From positions 1-37,415 of the forward strand of contig CAMEIH010000024.1 of the NCBI GenBank assembly GCA_945917985.1: DNA of 37,415 bases, written 5' to 3'. Below, piece by piece: positions 26,565 through 34,929 of this stretch; position 1 is the first letter of the stretch, and each line of letters begins with the position of its first letter. Made by a program: the position numbers and the translations under genes. The notes beneath the pieces were generated by a model. It saw only the letters and a program-made list of their open reading frames with translations, searched no databases and was not told the origin of the DNA. Source of the stretch: an uncultured Clostridium sp. Its GTDB lineage: Bacteria; Bacillota; Clostridia; Lachnospirales; Lachnospiraceae.

Positions 26565-27200
26565 ATGGAACTGATTTATGGAACCGGTAATCCGGCCAAG
26601 TTGAGTTTCATGAAACGTGCGCTTGAAGGGCTGCCCTGTGAGATCGTCGGTCTTACGGAGGCAGCCCTAAAGATGAAAATCGTTTTGCCTGAAATAGAAG
26701 AAAGCGGGAAAGATCCTCTGGAGAATGCAAAGATCAAGGCCAGGGCCTATTTCAATTTGTTTGGGAAACCTGTATTTTCCTGTGATTCGGGATTATACCT
26801 CTGGAATTATGAAACAGGGGAAATGCTGCCGGAAGCACTTCAACCGGGCATTCATGTGCGGGGAAGGGGAGAACGACGGCTTACTGATGAGGAACTGATA
26901 CAGCATTATACAGAATTGGTGAAAAAATATGGCACTGTTCTGGCAAGATATAAGAATGGAATTTGCCTCATTTTTGATGAGGAGCATGTTTATGAGGGGA
27001 TGGGGGAAGAACTTTGGGGAGAACCCTTTCTGCTCACAGATACGCCTCATAAGAAACGGATCCCCGGTTTTCCACTCGACAGCGTTTCAATCCAGATTGC
27101 CAGCGGAAAATATTATTATGATTTGGAGACAGATGCACAGGATGATGTAGCGGCAGAAAATGGATTCAGGAAATTCTTCGAAAACTGTCTTGGAATATAG
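26565..27200 (+). CDS. Ham1/RdgB-like nucleoside triphosphate pyrophosphatase, divergent
   Basis: The protein has 211 residues. Family marks are TGNPAK (7-12), ENAKIKA (53-59) and CDSGL (73-77), the three conserved parts of the ITPase fold that binds NTP and metal. The usual PGxxSARY loop is replaced by PGIHVRG, and the C-terminal SHRxRA motif by HKKRIPGFPLDS. Substrate choice may therefore differ from the classical ITP/XTP house-cleaning activity. It lies 29 bp after the serine hydrolase and closes the phosphate-regulon transcript. Confidence 0.7.
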   Translation: MELIYGTGNPAKLSFMKRALEGLPCEIVGLTEAALKMKIVLPEIEESGKDPLENAKIKARAYFNLFGKPVFSCDSGLYLWNYETGEMLPEALQPGIHVRGRGERRLTDEELIQHYTELVKKYGTVLARYKNGICLIFDEEHVYEGMGEELWGEPFLLTDTPHKKRIPGFPLDSVSIQIASGKYYYDLETDAQDDVAAENGFRKFFENCLGI

Positions 27201-27221
27201 ATTTTTGCGATGCTTAACAAC

Positions 27222-27250
27222 TTTTCACGATAAATGCCTTGTCCTATACT
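27222..27250 (+). promoter_or_regulatory. Probable promoter of the Spo0A_C-pseC-GT2 operon
   Basis: TTTTCA (27222-27227) and TATACT (27245-27250) have 17-bp spacing, followed by AT-rich DNA. It lies in the 97-bp gap after the pyrophosphatase gene. Confidence 0.5.
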
Positions 27251-27297
27251 TATAAGAAAATATCGGGCTTTGCCTTGAAGTGTATGGAGTGATAGGA

Positions 27298-27675
27298 ATG
27301 GAATGTATTGATGAGAAGAAACTGGAGCAGGCGGTTTCGCAGCTGATGATCGATATGGGTATTCCTGTACATTTACGAGGATATCACTATATGCGCACAG
27401 CTGTCATGATGGCAGTGGAGGATATGAAAGTGGTGGGAAGTGTAACTAAACTGCTTTACCCGGAGATTGCAAGGCGTTATAATACTACTAATGGTAAAGT
27501 GGAACGCGCAATTCGCAATGCGGTTGAAATCTCATGGGAGCGTGGAAACAGGCGCACCTTTGAGAGAATGTTTGGTTATTGCATGGAAAGTGGACAGGGA
27601 CGTCCGACAAACAGTGAGTATATTGCTGCTATTGCGGATGCTGCATTCGTACATATAAAAGAGGCAGCTTCATAA
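27298..27675 (+). CDS. Stand-alone Spo0A C-terminal (effector) domain DNA-binding protein
   Basis: The protein has 125 residues and corresponds to the DNA-binding half of Spo0A alone, with no receiver. Diagnostic segments are MGIPVHLRGYHYMRTA, TKLLYPEIARRYNTT, KVERAIRNAVEISWERGN and the end motif PTNSEYIA. In Spo0A these make the helix-turn-helix that reads the 0A box. Lacking the phosphorylatable receiver, it cannot be switched by the phosphorelay in the usual way. The ATG at 27298 has GGAG about 10 bp upstream; an ATG at 27280 in frame has no clear site. The pseC-like gene starts 12 bp after the stop, which suggests a shared transcript and possibly self-regulation. Confidence 0.88.
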   Translation: MECIDEKKLEQAVSQLMIDMGIPVHLRGYHYMRTAVMMAVEDMKVVGSVTKLLYPEIARRYNTTNGKVERAIRNAVEISWERGNRRTFERMFGYCMESGQGRPTNSEYIAAIADAAFVHIKEAAS

Positions 27676-27687
27676 GGAGAGATACAT

Positions 27688-28881
27688 ATGGATAAACCGG
27701 CAATTTGCGGAGGAAAACCAATCCGCGATACAAAAATTTTTTATGGACATCAATATATTGATGATGCAGATATCCAGGCAGTGGTAGAGGTGCTGAAAAG
27801 CGATTATCTTACCTGTGGGCCTAAGATTGAAGAATTGGAAAAGAAGCTGTGTGCAGTGACCGGTGCCAAATATGCTGTAGTCTGCAGTAACGGAACCGCA
27901 GCTCTTCATATGGCATGTCAGGCGGCGGGAATAGGAGCCGGGGACGAGGTGATCACCACACCCATCACCTTTGCAGCATCTGCCAACTGTGCTCTCTACT
28001 GTGGAGCAAAACCGGTATTTGCAGATATCAATGAAGAAACTTACAATATTGATCCGGCTAATGTGGAATCACTTACCACAGAGAAGACGAAGGCTGTGGT
28101 AGCAGTGGACTATACCGGACAGTCGGTGGAGCTTGACAGATTACTCTCTCATTGCAGAAAACATAATCTGGTATTGATCGAAGACGGAGCGCATGTGATC
28201 GGGACCAGCTATAATGGAAAGAAAAACGGTTCCATTGCAGATATGACTACATTAAGCTTTCATCCCGTGAAAACGGTGACAGGCGGTGAAGGCGGAGCAG
28301 TTCTCACAAACAGTGAGGAGTATTACCAAAAACTGTTGCTTTACAGATCCCACGGGATTACCAAAAATCCTGCCAAGATGGAGCACGAGCCGGATGGTCC
28401 CTGGTATTATGAACAGGTAGCCCTCGGTATGAACTACCGAATGACAGATATGCAGGCAGCACTCATTATCAGTCAGCTCGATAAACTGCCTCTGTTTATG
28501 AAAAGAAGAAAAGAAATTGTCGAGGCATATGATGAAGCGTTTTCAAAACTGCCTCAGTTGTTTGTGCAGAAAGAAATTCCACAGTCAGATACCACAAGAC
28601 ATCTTTATATTTTACGTATCAGACCCGAGAAATTAAAGATTGACAGAAAACAGTTTTTTGAAGCACTTGCTGCTGAAAACATCTGTTGTCAGGTACATTA
28701 TATTCCCGTTTACTATTTCCCTTATTATGAAAAACTGGGATATCAAAAGGGACTCTGTCCGAAGGCGGAAAAACTGTATGAAGAAGAGATCAGTCTGCCG
28801 TTATATTATGCGATGACGGATCAGGACGTAGATGATGTGATTCAGGCAGTTACAAAAATTGTGGAATATTTTAAAAGATAA
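27688..28881 (+). CDS. PseC-like DegT/DnrJ/EryC1 family aminotransferase
   Basis: This 397-residue PLP enzyme closely resembles PseC, which aminates the C4 keto group of a UDP-4-keto-6-deoxy-N-acetyl sugar during pseudaminic acid synthesis. Visible marks are GPKIEELEK, CSNGTAALH, ITTPITFAASANCALY, IEDGAH (D166) and the PLP lysine K195 in FHPVKTVTGGEGG. RSHGIT and YNYRMTD-like NYRMTD motifs follow. AAGGAG stands before the ATG. No dehydratase (PseB) or other pathway gene is adjacent, so the substrate is uncertain and may be another 4-keto sugar. The glycosyltransferase that follows may use the product. Confidence 0.82.
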   Translation: MDKPAICGGKPIRDTKIFYGHQYIDDADIQAVVEVLKSDYLTCGPKIEELEKKLCAVTGAKYAVVCSNGTAALHMACQAAGIGAGDEVITTPITFAASANCALYCGAKPVFADINEETYNIDPANVESLTTEKTKAVVAVDYTGQSVELDRLLSHCRKHNLVLIEDGAHVIGTSYNGKKNGSIADMTTLSFHPVKTVTGGEGGAVLTNSEEYYQKLLLYRSHGITKNPAKMEHEPDGPWYYEQVALGMNYRMTDMQAALIISQLDKLPLFMKRRKEIVEAYDEAFSKLPQLFVQKEIPQSDTTRHLYILRIRPEKLKIDRKQFFEALAAENICCQVHYIPVYYFPYYEKLGYQKGLCPKAEKLYEEEISLPLYYAMTDQDVDDVIQAVTKIVEYFKR

Positions 28882-28916
28882 GCCGCAGTACAAAAAAGGA
28901 AAGAGCAGGGAATAAA

Positions 28917-29954
28917 ATGAAACTGAGCATCATCGTACCGGTCTATAATATGGCAGCTGACGGAAAACTTCAGTTTTGTCTCAACAGTCTGGTGAATCAG
29001 ACGATTACTGATTATGAAATCATAGCAGTGGACGATTGCTCCACAGATAACTCATTGGAGATATTGCACTCATATGAAAAGAAATTCCCGGAGAAGGTTA
29101 AGGTGATTGCCTCTCCTGTCAACAAAAAGCAGGGGGGAGCAAAAAATCTTGGGTTGTCTTTGGCGACAGGAGAGTGGATTGGATTCATCGACAGCGACGA
29201 CTGGGTGACTGTTGACTTTTATGAGCGACTTTTGAAAAGGGCAGAAGAGACAGGCGCAGACATGGTGGGGTGTGATTATCATCTGACTGATGAACACAGT
29301 ATGAAAATCGGCCAGATTATTCATAATAACAAACAGTCGCAGACAGGAGAGCTGAGCAAGGAAAAATACCGCTCCCTGATCCTTGACAGTGGCAGTCTTG
29401 TAGTAAAGATTTACAGACGCCATATTATTCTGGATTATCCCAATCGCTTTCCCGAGAATATCTTTTATGAGGACAACGCCATCAGCAATTCCTGGATGCT
29501 GCGGGCGAAACATTTTGAGTATATTGAAGAGCCTTTGTATTACTATTATCAGCATGATACCTCCACTGTCCACACGATCACAAAAAAGAGATGTGAAGAC
29601 AGGATGGAAGCAGCCAGAGTAATGCTTAAGGAGGCGAAGGAGTTTGGATTTTTAGAGGAATATTATCCTGAAATTGAAAGCAGTTTTACCACACTGTTTT
29701 ATGTTAATACGCTTTTTTCCTACATGGCCGGTGTCAGAAAAAAGGAATATGGGTTTGTGAAAGCCCTGGGGAAGGAAATGAAAGAAACCTTCCCACGCTT
29801 TCGAGAAAATTCCTATTATGGAGAGAGGGTGCATGAGGAAGAACGAAAACTGATCGATATGCATATGAAGTCTACACTCTTTTTTATGCTGTATTATATG
29901 CTGCTCTGGTCCTACCGGAATTTTCGGAAAAAGAGAAAAGGAGCGGGGTTGTAG
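28917..29954 (+). CDS. GT2 family glycosyltransferase (GT-A fold)
   Basis: The protein has 345 residues with the classic GT2 start IIVPVYNM, VDDCSTDNS (38-46), the KNLGL segment and the metal site DSDDW (92-96). The C-terminal part is helical, ending in a hydrophobic stretch and basic KRK tail that may rest on the membrane; there is no firm multi-pass region. It follows the pseC-like gene by 35 bp. It probably adds a sugar to a surface polysaccharide or glycoprotein; donor and acceptor cannot be read. Confidence 0.82.
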   Translation: MKLSIIVPVYNMAADGKLQFCLNSLVNQTITDYEIIAVDDCSTDNSLEILHSYEKKFPEKVKVIASPVNKKQGGAKNLGLSLATGEWIGFIDSDDWVTVDFYERLLKRAEETGADMVGCDYHLTDEHSMKIGQIIHNNKQSQTGELSKEKYRSLILDSGSLVVKIYRRHIILDYPNRFPENIFYEDNAISNSWMLRAKHFEYIEEPLYYYYQHDTSTVHTITKKRCEDRMEAARVMLKEAKEFGFLEEYYPEIESSFTTLFYVNTLFSYMAGVRKKEYGFVKALGKEMKETFPRFRENSYYGERVHEEERKLIDMHMKSTLFFMLYYMLLWSYRNFRKKRKGAGL

Positions 29955-29977
29955 ACAGACTTTAAATTATGTATAAT
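29949..29977 (+). promoter_or_regulatory. Possible promoter of pfk-dnaX
   Basis: TTGTAG (29949-29954, overlapping the preceding stop codon) and a perfect TATAAT (29972-29977) are separated by 17 bp, 66 bp before pfk. Confidence 0.5.
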
Positions 29978-30043
29978 ATACAATGGAAATGATCTTCAGA
30001 GTTATTAGTTACAGTCGGATAAGGAGAAAGGAAGGGAATTGAA

Positions 30044-31117
30044 ATGAAGAGAATCGGTATGTTAACAAGCGGTGGTGACTGTCAGGCACTGAATGCAGCG
30101 ATGAGAGGTGTTGTAAAGTGTCTGGTGAACAGCAATGAGGAAGTAGAGATTTACGGTTTCCTGGATGGATATAAGGGTTTGATTTATGGAAATTTCCGTA
30201 TGCTTACAGGAAGCGATTTCTCCGGTATTCTTACGAAAGGCGGCACCATTCTCGGAAGTTCCAGAACCCCCTTTAAAACCATTAAGGATCCCGATGAAAA
30301 CGGTCTCAATAAAGTAGAAGCCATGAAGCAGAATTATTATAAGCTTCGCCTCGATTGCCTGGTGATCCTTGGTGGCAACGGTACCCATAAGACAGCCAAT
30401 CTTCTCAGAGAAGAAGGCTTAAATGTAATCACCCTTCCGAAAACAATAGATAATGATCTTTGGGGTACCGACATGACCTTTGGTTTCCAGAGCGCCGTCA
30501 ATATTGCAACGGAGGCAATTGACTGTATCCATACAACAGCTTCCTCCCATGGCAGAACCTTTATTGTGGAAGTAATGGGACATAAAGTAGGATATCTTAC
30601 TCTGAATGCCGGTATGGCGGGAGGAGCCGATATCATTCTGATCCCTGAGATACCTTACGATATCAATAAGGTTGTGGAGGCAATCGAAAAGAGAAATAAA
30701 AACGGCAGCCGCTTTACGATTCTTGCAGTGGCAGAAGGCGCTATCTCCAAAGAGGATGCAAAGCTTTCCAAGAAGGAATATAAAGAAAAAATGAAAAACT
30801 ACAAATATCCTTCCGTTTCCTATGAACTGGCAGACCAGATTCAGAAGATGACAGGAGGAGAGGTCCGTGTCACGGTTCCCGGACATACCCAGAGAGGCGG
30901 AAGTCCCTGCCCGTATGACAGAGTGTTTGCAAGCCGTCTCGGTGCGGAAGCCGGCGAATTGATCTTAAAAGGTGAATACGGCTTTATGGTGGGTTATAAA
31001 AACAGAGAAATCGTAAAAGTTCCGCTTGAGGATGTAGCAGGTAAGCTTAAGATGGTTTCACCTGATTCCGATATTGTAAAAGAAGCCAAATTACTTGGCA
31101 TCAGCTTTGGGGATTAA
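30044..31117 (+). CDS. 6-phosphofructokinase, clostridial mixed-type (GGNGT/PKTIDND)
   Basis: The enzyme phosphorylates fructose 6-phosphate in glycolysis, or a related sugar phosphate. Its 357 residues include TSGGDCQALN (8-17), GGNGTHK (110-116), PKTIDND (132-138, with the catalytic base D136) and GHTQRGG. E. coli Pfk has GGDGS with metal-binding D103 and PGTIDND with Gly at 124; here these positions are N112 and K133. The Lys is the type seen in PPi-dependent or group III enzymes, while Gly at 113 is the ATP type. Donor specificity is therefore open. The dnaX gene starts 2 bp after its stop. Confidence 0.88.
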   Translation: MKRIGMLTSGGDCQALNAAMRGVVKCLVNSNEEVEIYGFLDGYKGLIYGNFRMLTGSDFSGILTKGGTILGSSRTPFKTIKDPDENGLNKVEAMKQNYYKLRLDCLVILGGNGTHKTANLLREEGLNVITLPKTIDNDLWGTDMTFGFQSAVNIATEAIDCIHTTASSHGRTFIVEVMGHKVGYLTLNAGMAGGADIILIPEIPYDINKVVEAIEKRNKNGSRFTILAVAEGAISKEDAKLSKKEYKEKMKNYKYPSVSYELADQIQKMTGGEVRVTVPGHTQRGGSPCPYDRVFASRLGAEAGELILKGEYGFMVGYKNREIVKVPLEDVAGKLKMVSPDSDIVKEAKLLGISFGD

Positions 31118-31119
31118 AC

Positions 31120-32754
31120 ATGTCATATACAGCCCTATACAGGAAATTTCGTCCTGCCACCTTTGAGGATGTAAAGGGGCAGGACCATATTGTTACAACG
31201 CTGAAAAATCAAATAAAGTCAGGACGTACTTCCCATGCTTATCTGTTTTGCGGAACAAGAGGTACTGGTAAGACGACCATAGCAAAGATATTTGCCAAAG
31301 CTGTCAATTGCGAAAGTCCGGTGGATGGAAACCCTTGCGGAGAATGTGCCGTGTGCAAAGCCATTGCAGCGGGTGCCAGCATGAATGTGATTGAGATTGA
31401 TGCGGCTTCCAATAATGGTGTGGATAATATCAGAGAAATTGTGGATGAAGTGTCCTATTCACCTGCGGAGGGAAAGTATAAGGTTTACATTATTGATGAA
31501 GTTCATATGCTTTCCATAGGAGCTTTTAATGCGCTCTTAAAAACGCTGGAGGAACCCCCTTCCTATGTGATCTTTATTCTGGCGACTACGGAAGTTCACA
31601 AGATTCCCATCACGATTTTGTCAAGATGTCAGAGATATGATTTTAAAAGGATTACCATAGATACAATTTCCGACAGAATTAAGGAACTGACGCAGATTGA
31701 ACAGGTTGCCATAGAGGATAAGGCAATCCGCTATATTGCAAAAATCGCGGACGGCTCCATGAGAGATGCCTTAAGTCTTCTTGACCAGTGCATCGCCTTT
31801 CATTTCGGGCAGGAGCTGACGTATGATAAAGTACTGGATGTACTGGGAGCAGTGGATACAGCGGTGTTCAGCAGACTTCTCCGGGTAGTACTTGAAGGAA
31901 ATGTATCCGGTGCTATTGGCATTCTGGAAGAAATGGTGGTACAGGGACGGGAATTGACACAGTTTGTTGCCGATTTTACATGGTATCTTCGAAACCTTCT
32001 GCTGATTAAGACCGCAGACGGCATTGAAGATGTTATCGATGTCTCGACGGAAAATCTTCAAAAACTGAAGGAAGAGGCAAAGATGACGGACAATGATACG
32101 ATTATGCGCTATATTCGTGTGCTGTCCGAACTTTCCGGACAGATCAGATTTGCTGCCCAAAAGCGTATTTTGATTGAAATCGGACTGATTAAGCTTTGCA
32201 AGCCGGCTATGGAGACGGATACACAGTCATTGGCAGACCGTATCAGGCAACTGGAAGATAAAATGGACAAAGGCATTCCGGCCTCTCTGGATCCTGCTCT
32301 TCTTCAGGCGATGCAGGCAAATGCGTCTTCTGCGCAGAACGGGAGCGGTGGGATGGAACAGACGGTAAGAGCACCCCTTCCCAAAGCAATTCCCGAGGAC
32401 ATTAAGAAGGTAGTGGGCAAATGGTCAGCGGCGGTATCGGAGACACCAAATCCCATGAAAACTTACTTGAAGAGCGCATATCCAAGCCTTTCAGCAGACG
32501 GAAAACTTTTGATCGTGGTACAGGATGGACTGCCTGCAGATTATTTCAGACAGGAAGGACACAGAGAGGAACTTCAAAAGATCCTTTCTGATTATGCCGG
32601 CAGAGAAATTGAAATTGTGATACAGAATGCTGACGGAGGCAGAAATCCGGAGGATACTTTCCCTGATCTGACAAAACTTGTCTCTGATAATATTAACATG
32701 GATATTGAAGAGATAGAGGAGGAAGACGAAGAGTCTTTCGAGGATGAGTTCTAA
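31120..32754 (+). CDS. dnaX: DNA polymerase III subunits gamma/tau
   Basis: DnaX is the ATPase of the clamp loader, which places the sliding clamp on DNA and ties the polymerase to the helicase. The 544-residue protein starts YTALYRKFRP, with Walker A GTRGTGKT (45-52), the zinc site C64/C73/C76/C79, the DEVHML Walker B and the ILSRCQRYDF sensor. The C-terminal third is variable and ends in an acidic tail. It starts 2 bp after pfk with GGGGAT upstream. The order dnaX-ybaB-recR is conserved across bacteria. Confidence 0.96.
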   Translation: MSYTALYRKFRPATFEDVKGQDHIVTTLKNQIKSGRTSHAYLFCGTRGTGKTTIAKIFAKAVNCESPVDGNPCGECAVCKAIAAGASMNVIEIDAASNNGVDNIREIVDEVSYSPAEGKYKVYIIDEVHMLSIGAFNALLKTLEEPPSYVIFILATTEVHKIPITILSRCQRYDFKRITIDTISDRIKELTQIEQVAIEDKAIRYIAKIADGSMRDALSLLDQCIAFHFGQELTYDKVLDVLGAVDTAVFSRLLRVVLEGNVSGAIGILEEMVVQGRELTQFVADFTWYLRNLLLIKTADGIEDVIDVSTENLQKLKEEAKMTDNDTIMRYIRVLSELSGQIRFAAQKRILIEIGLIKLCKPAMETDTQSLADRIRQLEDKMDKGIPASLDPALLQAMQANASSAQNGSGGMEQTVRAPLPKAIPEDIKKVVGKWSAAVSETPNPMKTYLKSAYPSLSADGKLLIVVQDGLPADYFRQEGHREELQKILSDYAGREIEIVIQNADGGRNPEDTFPDLTKLVSDNINMDIEEIEEEDEESFEDEF

Positions 32755-32788
32755 AAAAAATAATAATAGAGAGATGAGGAATAAGAAA

Positions 32789-33142
32789 ATGGCAAAACGC
32801 GGAGGATTTCCGGGTGGCGGAATGCCCGGCAACATGAACAATCTGATGAAGCAGGCACAGAGAATGCAGCGTCAGATGGAAGAAAGCCAGAAGGAAGTGG
32901 AAGCTAAGGAGTTTACTGCAAAAGCAGGCGGCGGAGCCGTTGAGGTTACGGTTACGGGAAAGAAAGAAATTACCAAAGTAAAGCTTTCAGAGGAAGTGGT
33001 GGATCCCGATGATATTGAAATGCTTGAGGATCTTGTTATGGCAGCGACCAATGAAGCCCTTCGTATGGCAGATGAGGCAAATGCGGAGATTATGAATAAG
33101 ATGACAGGCGGACTGAATCTGGGAGGAGGCTTTCCCTTCTAA
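32789..33142 (+). CDS. YbaB/EbfC family nucleoid-associated protein
   Basis: This small DNA-binding protein (117 residues) forms dimers on the nucleoid. A Gly-rich start ([12 protein letters not shown]) leads into the helix [14 protein letters not shown], then the strand [15 protein letters not shown] and the [12 protein letters not shown] helix. The ATG at 32789 has GATGAGGA before it; an upstream in-frame ATG at 32744 lies inside dnaX and gives a poly-Asn/Lys extension that is unlikely to be real. The stop overlaps recR by one base (TAATG). Confidence 0.93.
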   Translation: MAKRGGFPGGGMPGNMNNLMKQAQRMQRQMEESQKEVEAKEFTAKAGGGAVEVTVTGKKEITKVKLSEEVVDPDDIEMLEDLVMAATNEALRMADEANAEIMNKMTGGLNLGGGFPF

Positions 33143-33738
33143 TGGACCTGTACAGCGGATATATTAATAAGTTAATAGATGAGCTTGCGAACCTTCCGGG
33201 GATTGGAGCGAAATCTGCCCAGCGTCTTGCATTTCACTTAATTAATATGCCAAAGGACAAGGTTAACAGGCTGGCAAAAACAATTCTGGACGCAAAAGAA
33301 AATGTCCGCTACTGTAGTGAGTGTTATACGCTGACAGATAAGGAGACCTGCCCTATTTGTGCCAATCAAAAGAGAGATCACAGTACGATTATGGTGGTGG
33401 AAAATTCCAGAGATCTGGCAGCCTATGAAAAGACAGGAAAATACGAAGGTGTTTATCATGTGCTCCACGGAGCCATTTCGCCTATGTTGGGGATCGGACC
33501 GGGAGATATCAAGCTGAAGGAATTGATTAAGAGACTGGAAGGAAATGTTACAGAAGTCATTATTGCAACAAATTCCAGCCTGGAGGGTGAGACAACGGCC
33601 ATGTATATCGGAAAACTGATCAAGCCTACGGGAATAAAAGTAACCAGAATTGCCAGCGGTGTGCCTGTTGGGGGCGATTTGGAGTACATTGATGAAGTAA
33701 CACTGCTTCGTGCGCTGGAAGGAAGAACAGAGTTGTAA
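33142..33738 (+). CDS. recR: Recombination mediator protein RecR
   Basis: RecR acts with RecF and RecO to load RecA at gaps. The protein (198 residues) has the helix-hairpin-helix [14 protein letters not shown], a C4 zinc finger (C58, C61, C70, C73), and a Toprim domain with VVENSRDL and the NSSLEGE segment. The TAATG overlap with ybaB couples the two. Confidence 0.97.
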   Translation: MDLYSGYINKLIDELANLPGIGAKSAQRLAFHLINMPKDKVNRLAKTILDAKENVRYCSECYTLTDKETCPICANQKRDHSTIMVVENSRDLAAYEKTGKYEGVYHVLHGAISPMLGIGPGDIKLKELIKRLEGNVTEVIIATNSSLEGETTAMYIGKLIKPTGIKVTRIASGVPVGGDLEYIDEVTLLRALEGRTEL

Positions 33739-33765
33739 GATAAAGAGGGAAGAGAGGATTATGCT

Positions 33766-34806
33766 ATGGCAGTAACAAGGGAAACATTCGGAACAACAAA
33801 ATGCGGTAAAAACATTACTAAATATTATATTTCCAACAGTAAGGGAATGAAGGCAGGGATCATTAACTATGGAGCTATTCTGGTAAATCTGTTTGTACCT
33901 GATAAAAATGGTGAAACAGCTGATGTAGTGCTTGGCTATGACACTTTGGAACCTTATTTTGAAAATGGAAGTTGTTTTGGTGCCACAATAGGACCTAATG
34001 CCAACCGAATTGGCGGAGCATCTTTTGAGCTTGACGGAAAAAAATATCAACTGGATGTCAATGATGGTGTCAATAATCTTCACAGTCACGCAGATCTCGG
34101 TTATCACAAGAGAGTCTGGGATGCGGAGGAGGGAACGGACAGTGTCACCTTTTCTCTTGCGGATGAAGACGGGTCTATGGGATTCCCGGGTAATAAAAAG
34201 GTGAAGGTTACCTATACCGTTACGGAGGAAAATGAGCTTAAGATCCATTATGAAGCAGACAGTGATAAAAATACGATTATCAATATGACCAATCATTCTT
34301 ATTTTAATCTTGCAGGTCACGATGCAGGCAAAATATATGATCATAAGCTTCAGCTTCTTGCATCCTGCTATACTCCGGTGGTGGCAGGTGCCATCCCTAC
34401 AGGAGAGATTGCATCTGTAAAGGGAACACCTTTTGATTTTCTGAAAGAAACAAGAGTAGGGGACCGTATCGAAGATGACAATGAACAATTGAAGCTGGTA
34501 AAGGGCTACGATCACAATTGGGTTATTGATGGAGCTGACGGCTCTTTGAGAGAGTTTGCAACTGTTTCAGAGGACAAATCAGGCAGGGTGATGAAATGCT
34601 ATGCGGATTTGCCCGGAGTACAGTTCTATGCAGGAAATTGTATCGGTGAGACGGTCGGAAAAGGCGGGACTGTCTATGGACCAAGATGCGGGCTGTGCCT
34701 TGAAACACAGTATTATCCTGATACAGCCAACAAACCGCAGTTCCCGTCCGCTGTTTTTGGACCGGACAGAAAATATGTGAGCACCACTGTCTATAAATTT
34801 CTTTAA
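33766..34806 (+). CDS. galM: Aldose 1-epimerase (galactose mutarotase family)
   Basis: GalM interconverts alpha and beta anomers of galactose or glucose. The 346-residue protein contains NNLHSH with H106, NHSYFNL with H177 and CLETQYYPD with E313, which correspond to the substrate and catalytic residues H96, H170 and E304 of the Lactococcus enzyme. GPNANRIG is also present. AGAGG lies upstream of the ATG. It starts 27 bp after recR; no Leloir-pathway genes adjoin, so it serves general sugar use. Confidence 0.93.
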   Translation: MAVTRETFGTTKCGKNITKYYISNSKGMKAGIINYGAILVNLFVPDKNGETADVVLGYDTLEPYFENGSCFGATIGPNANRIGGASFELDGKKYQLDVNDGVNNLHSHADLGYHKRVWDAEEGTDSVTFSLADEDGSMGFPGNKKVKVTYTVTEENELKIHYEADSDKNTIINMTNHSYFNLAGHDAGKIYDHKLQLLASCYTPVVAGAIPTGEIASVKGTPFDFLKETRVGDRIEDDNEQLKLVKGYDHNWVIDGADGSLREFATVSEDKSGRVMKCYADLPGVQFYAGNCIGETVGKGGTVYGPRCGLCLETQYYPDTANKPQFPSAVFGPDRKYVSTTVYKFL

Positions 34807-34929
34807 TTGTGGGATGTCAGATTCTTTAAATTTTGTCGATGGATAAAAGGAAAAGAGAGACAGGCTGTGACATTAAATGCATAGATTTTCTGTTAAGGTG
34901 ATTACAAGGAAAATCATCGGAGGAAAAGT

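Noticed and set aside
32747-32768. DnaX programmed frameshift at the A-tract
   Set aside because: The run of eight A residues begins within the stop codon, so it does not give the internal slippery site needed for a short gamma form.
32744-32788. Extended N-terminus of YbaB inside dnaX
   Set aside because: The extension is Lys/Asn low complexity and the internal ATG at 32789 has the ribosome site.
33238-34515. Long minus-strand open frame of 425 codons opposite recR and galM
   Set aside because: It overlaps two well-recognised genes, is rich in Cys, Ile and Phe like an antisense reading, and has no family motif.
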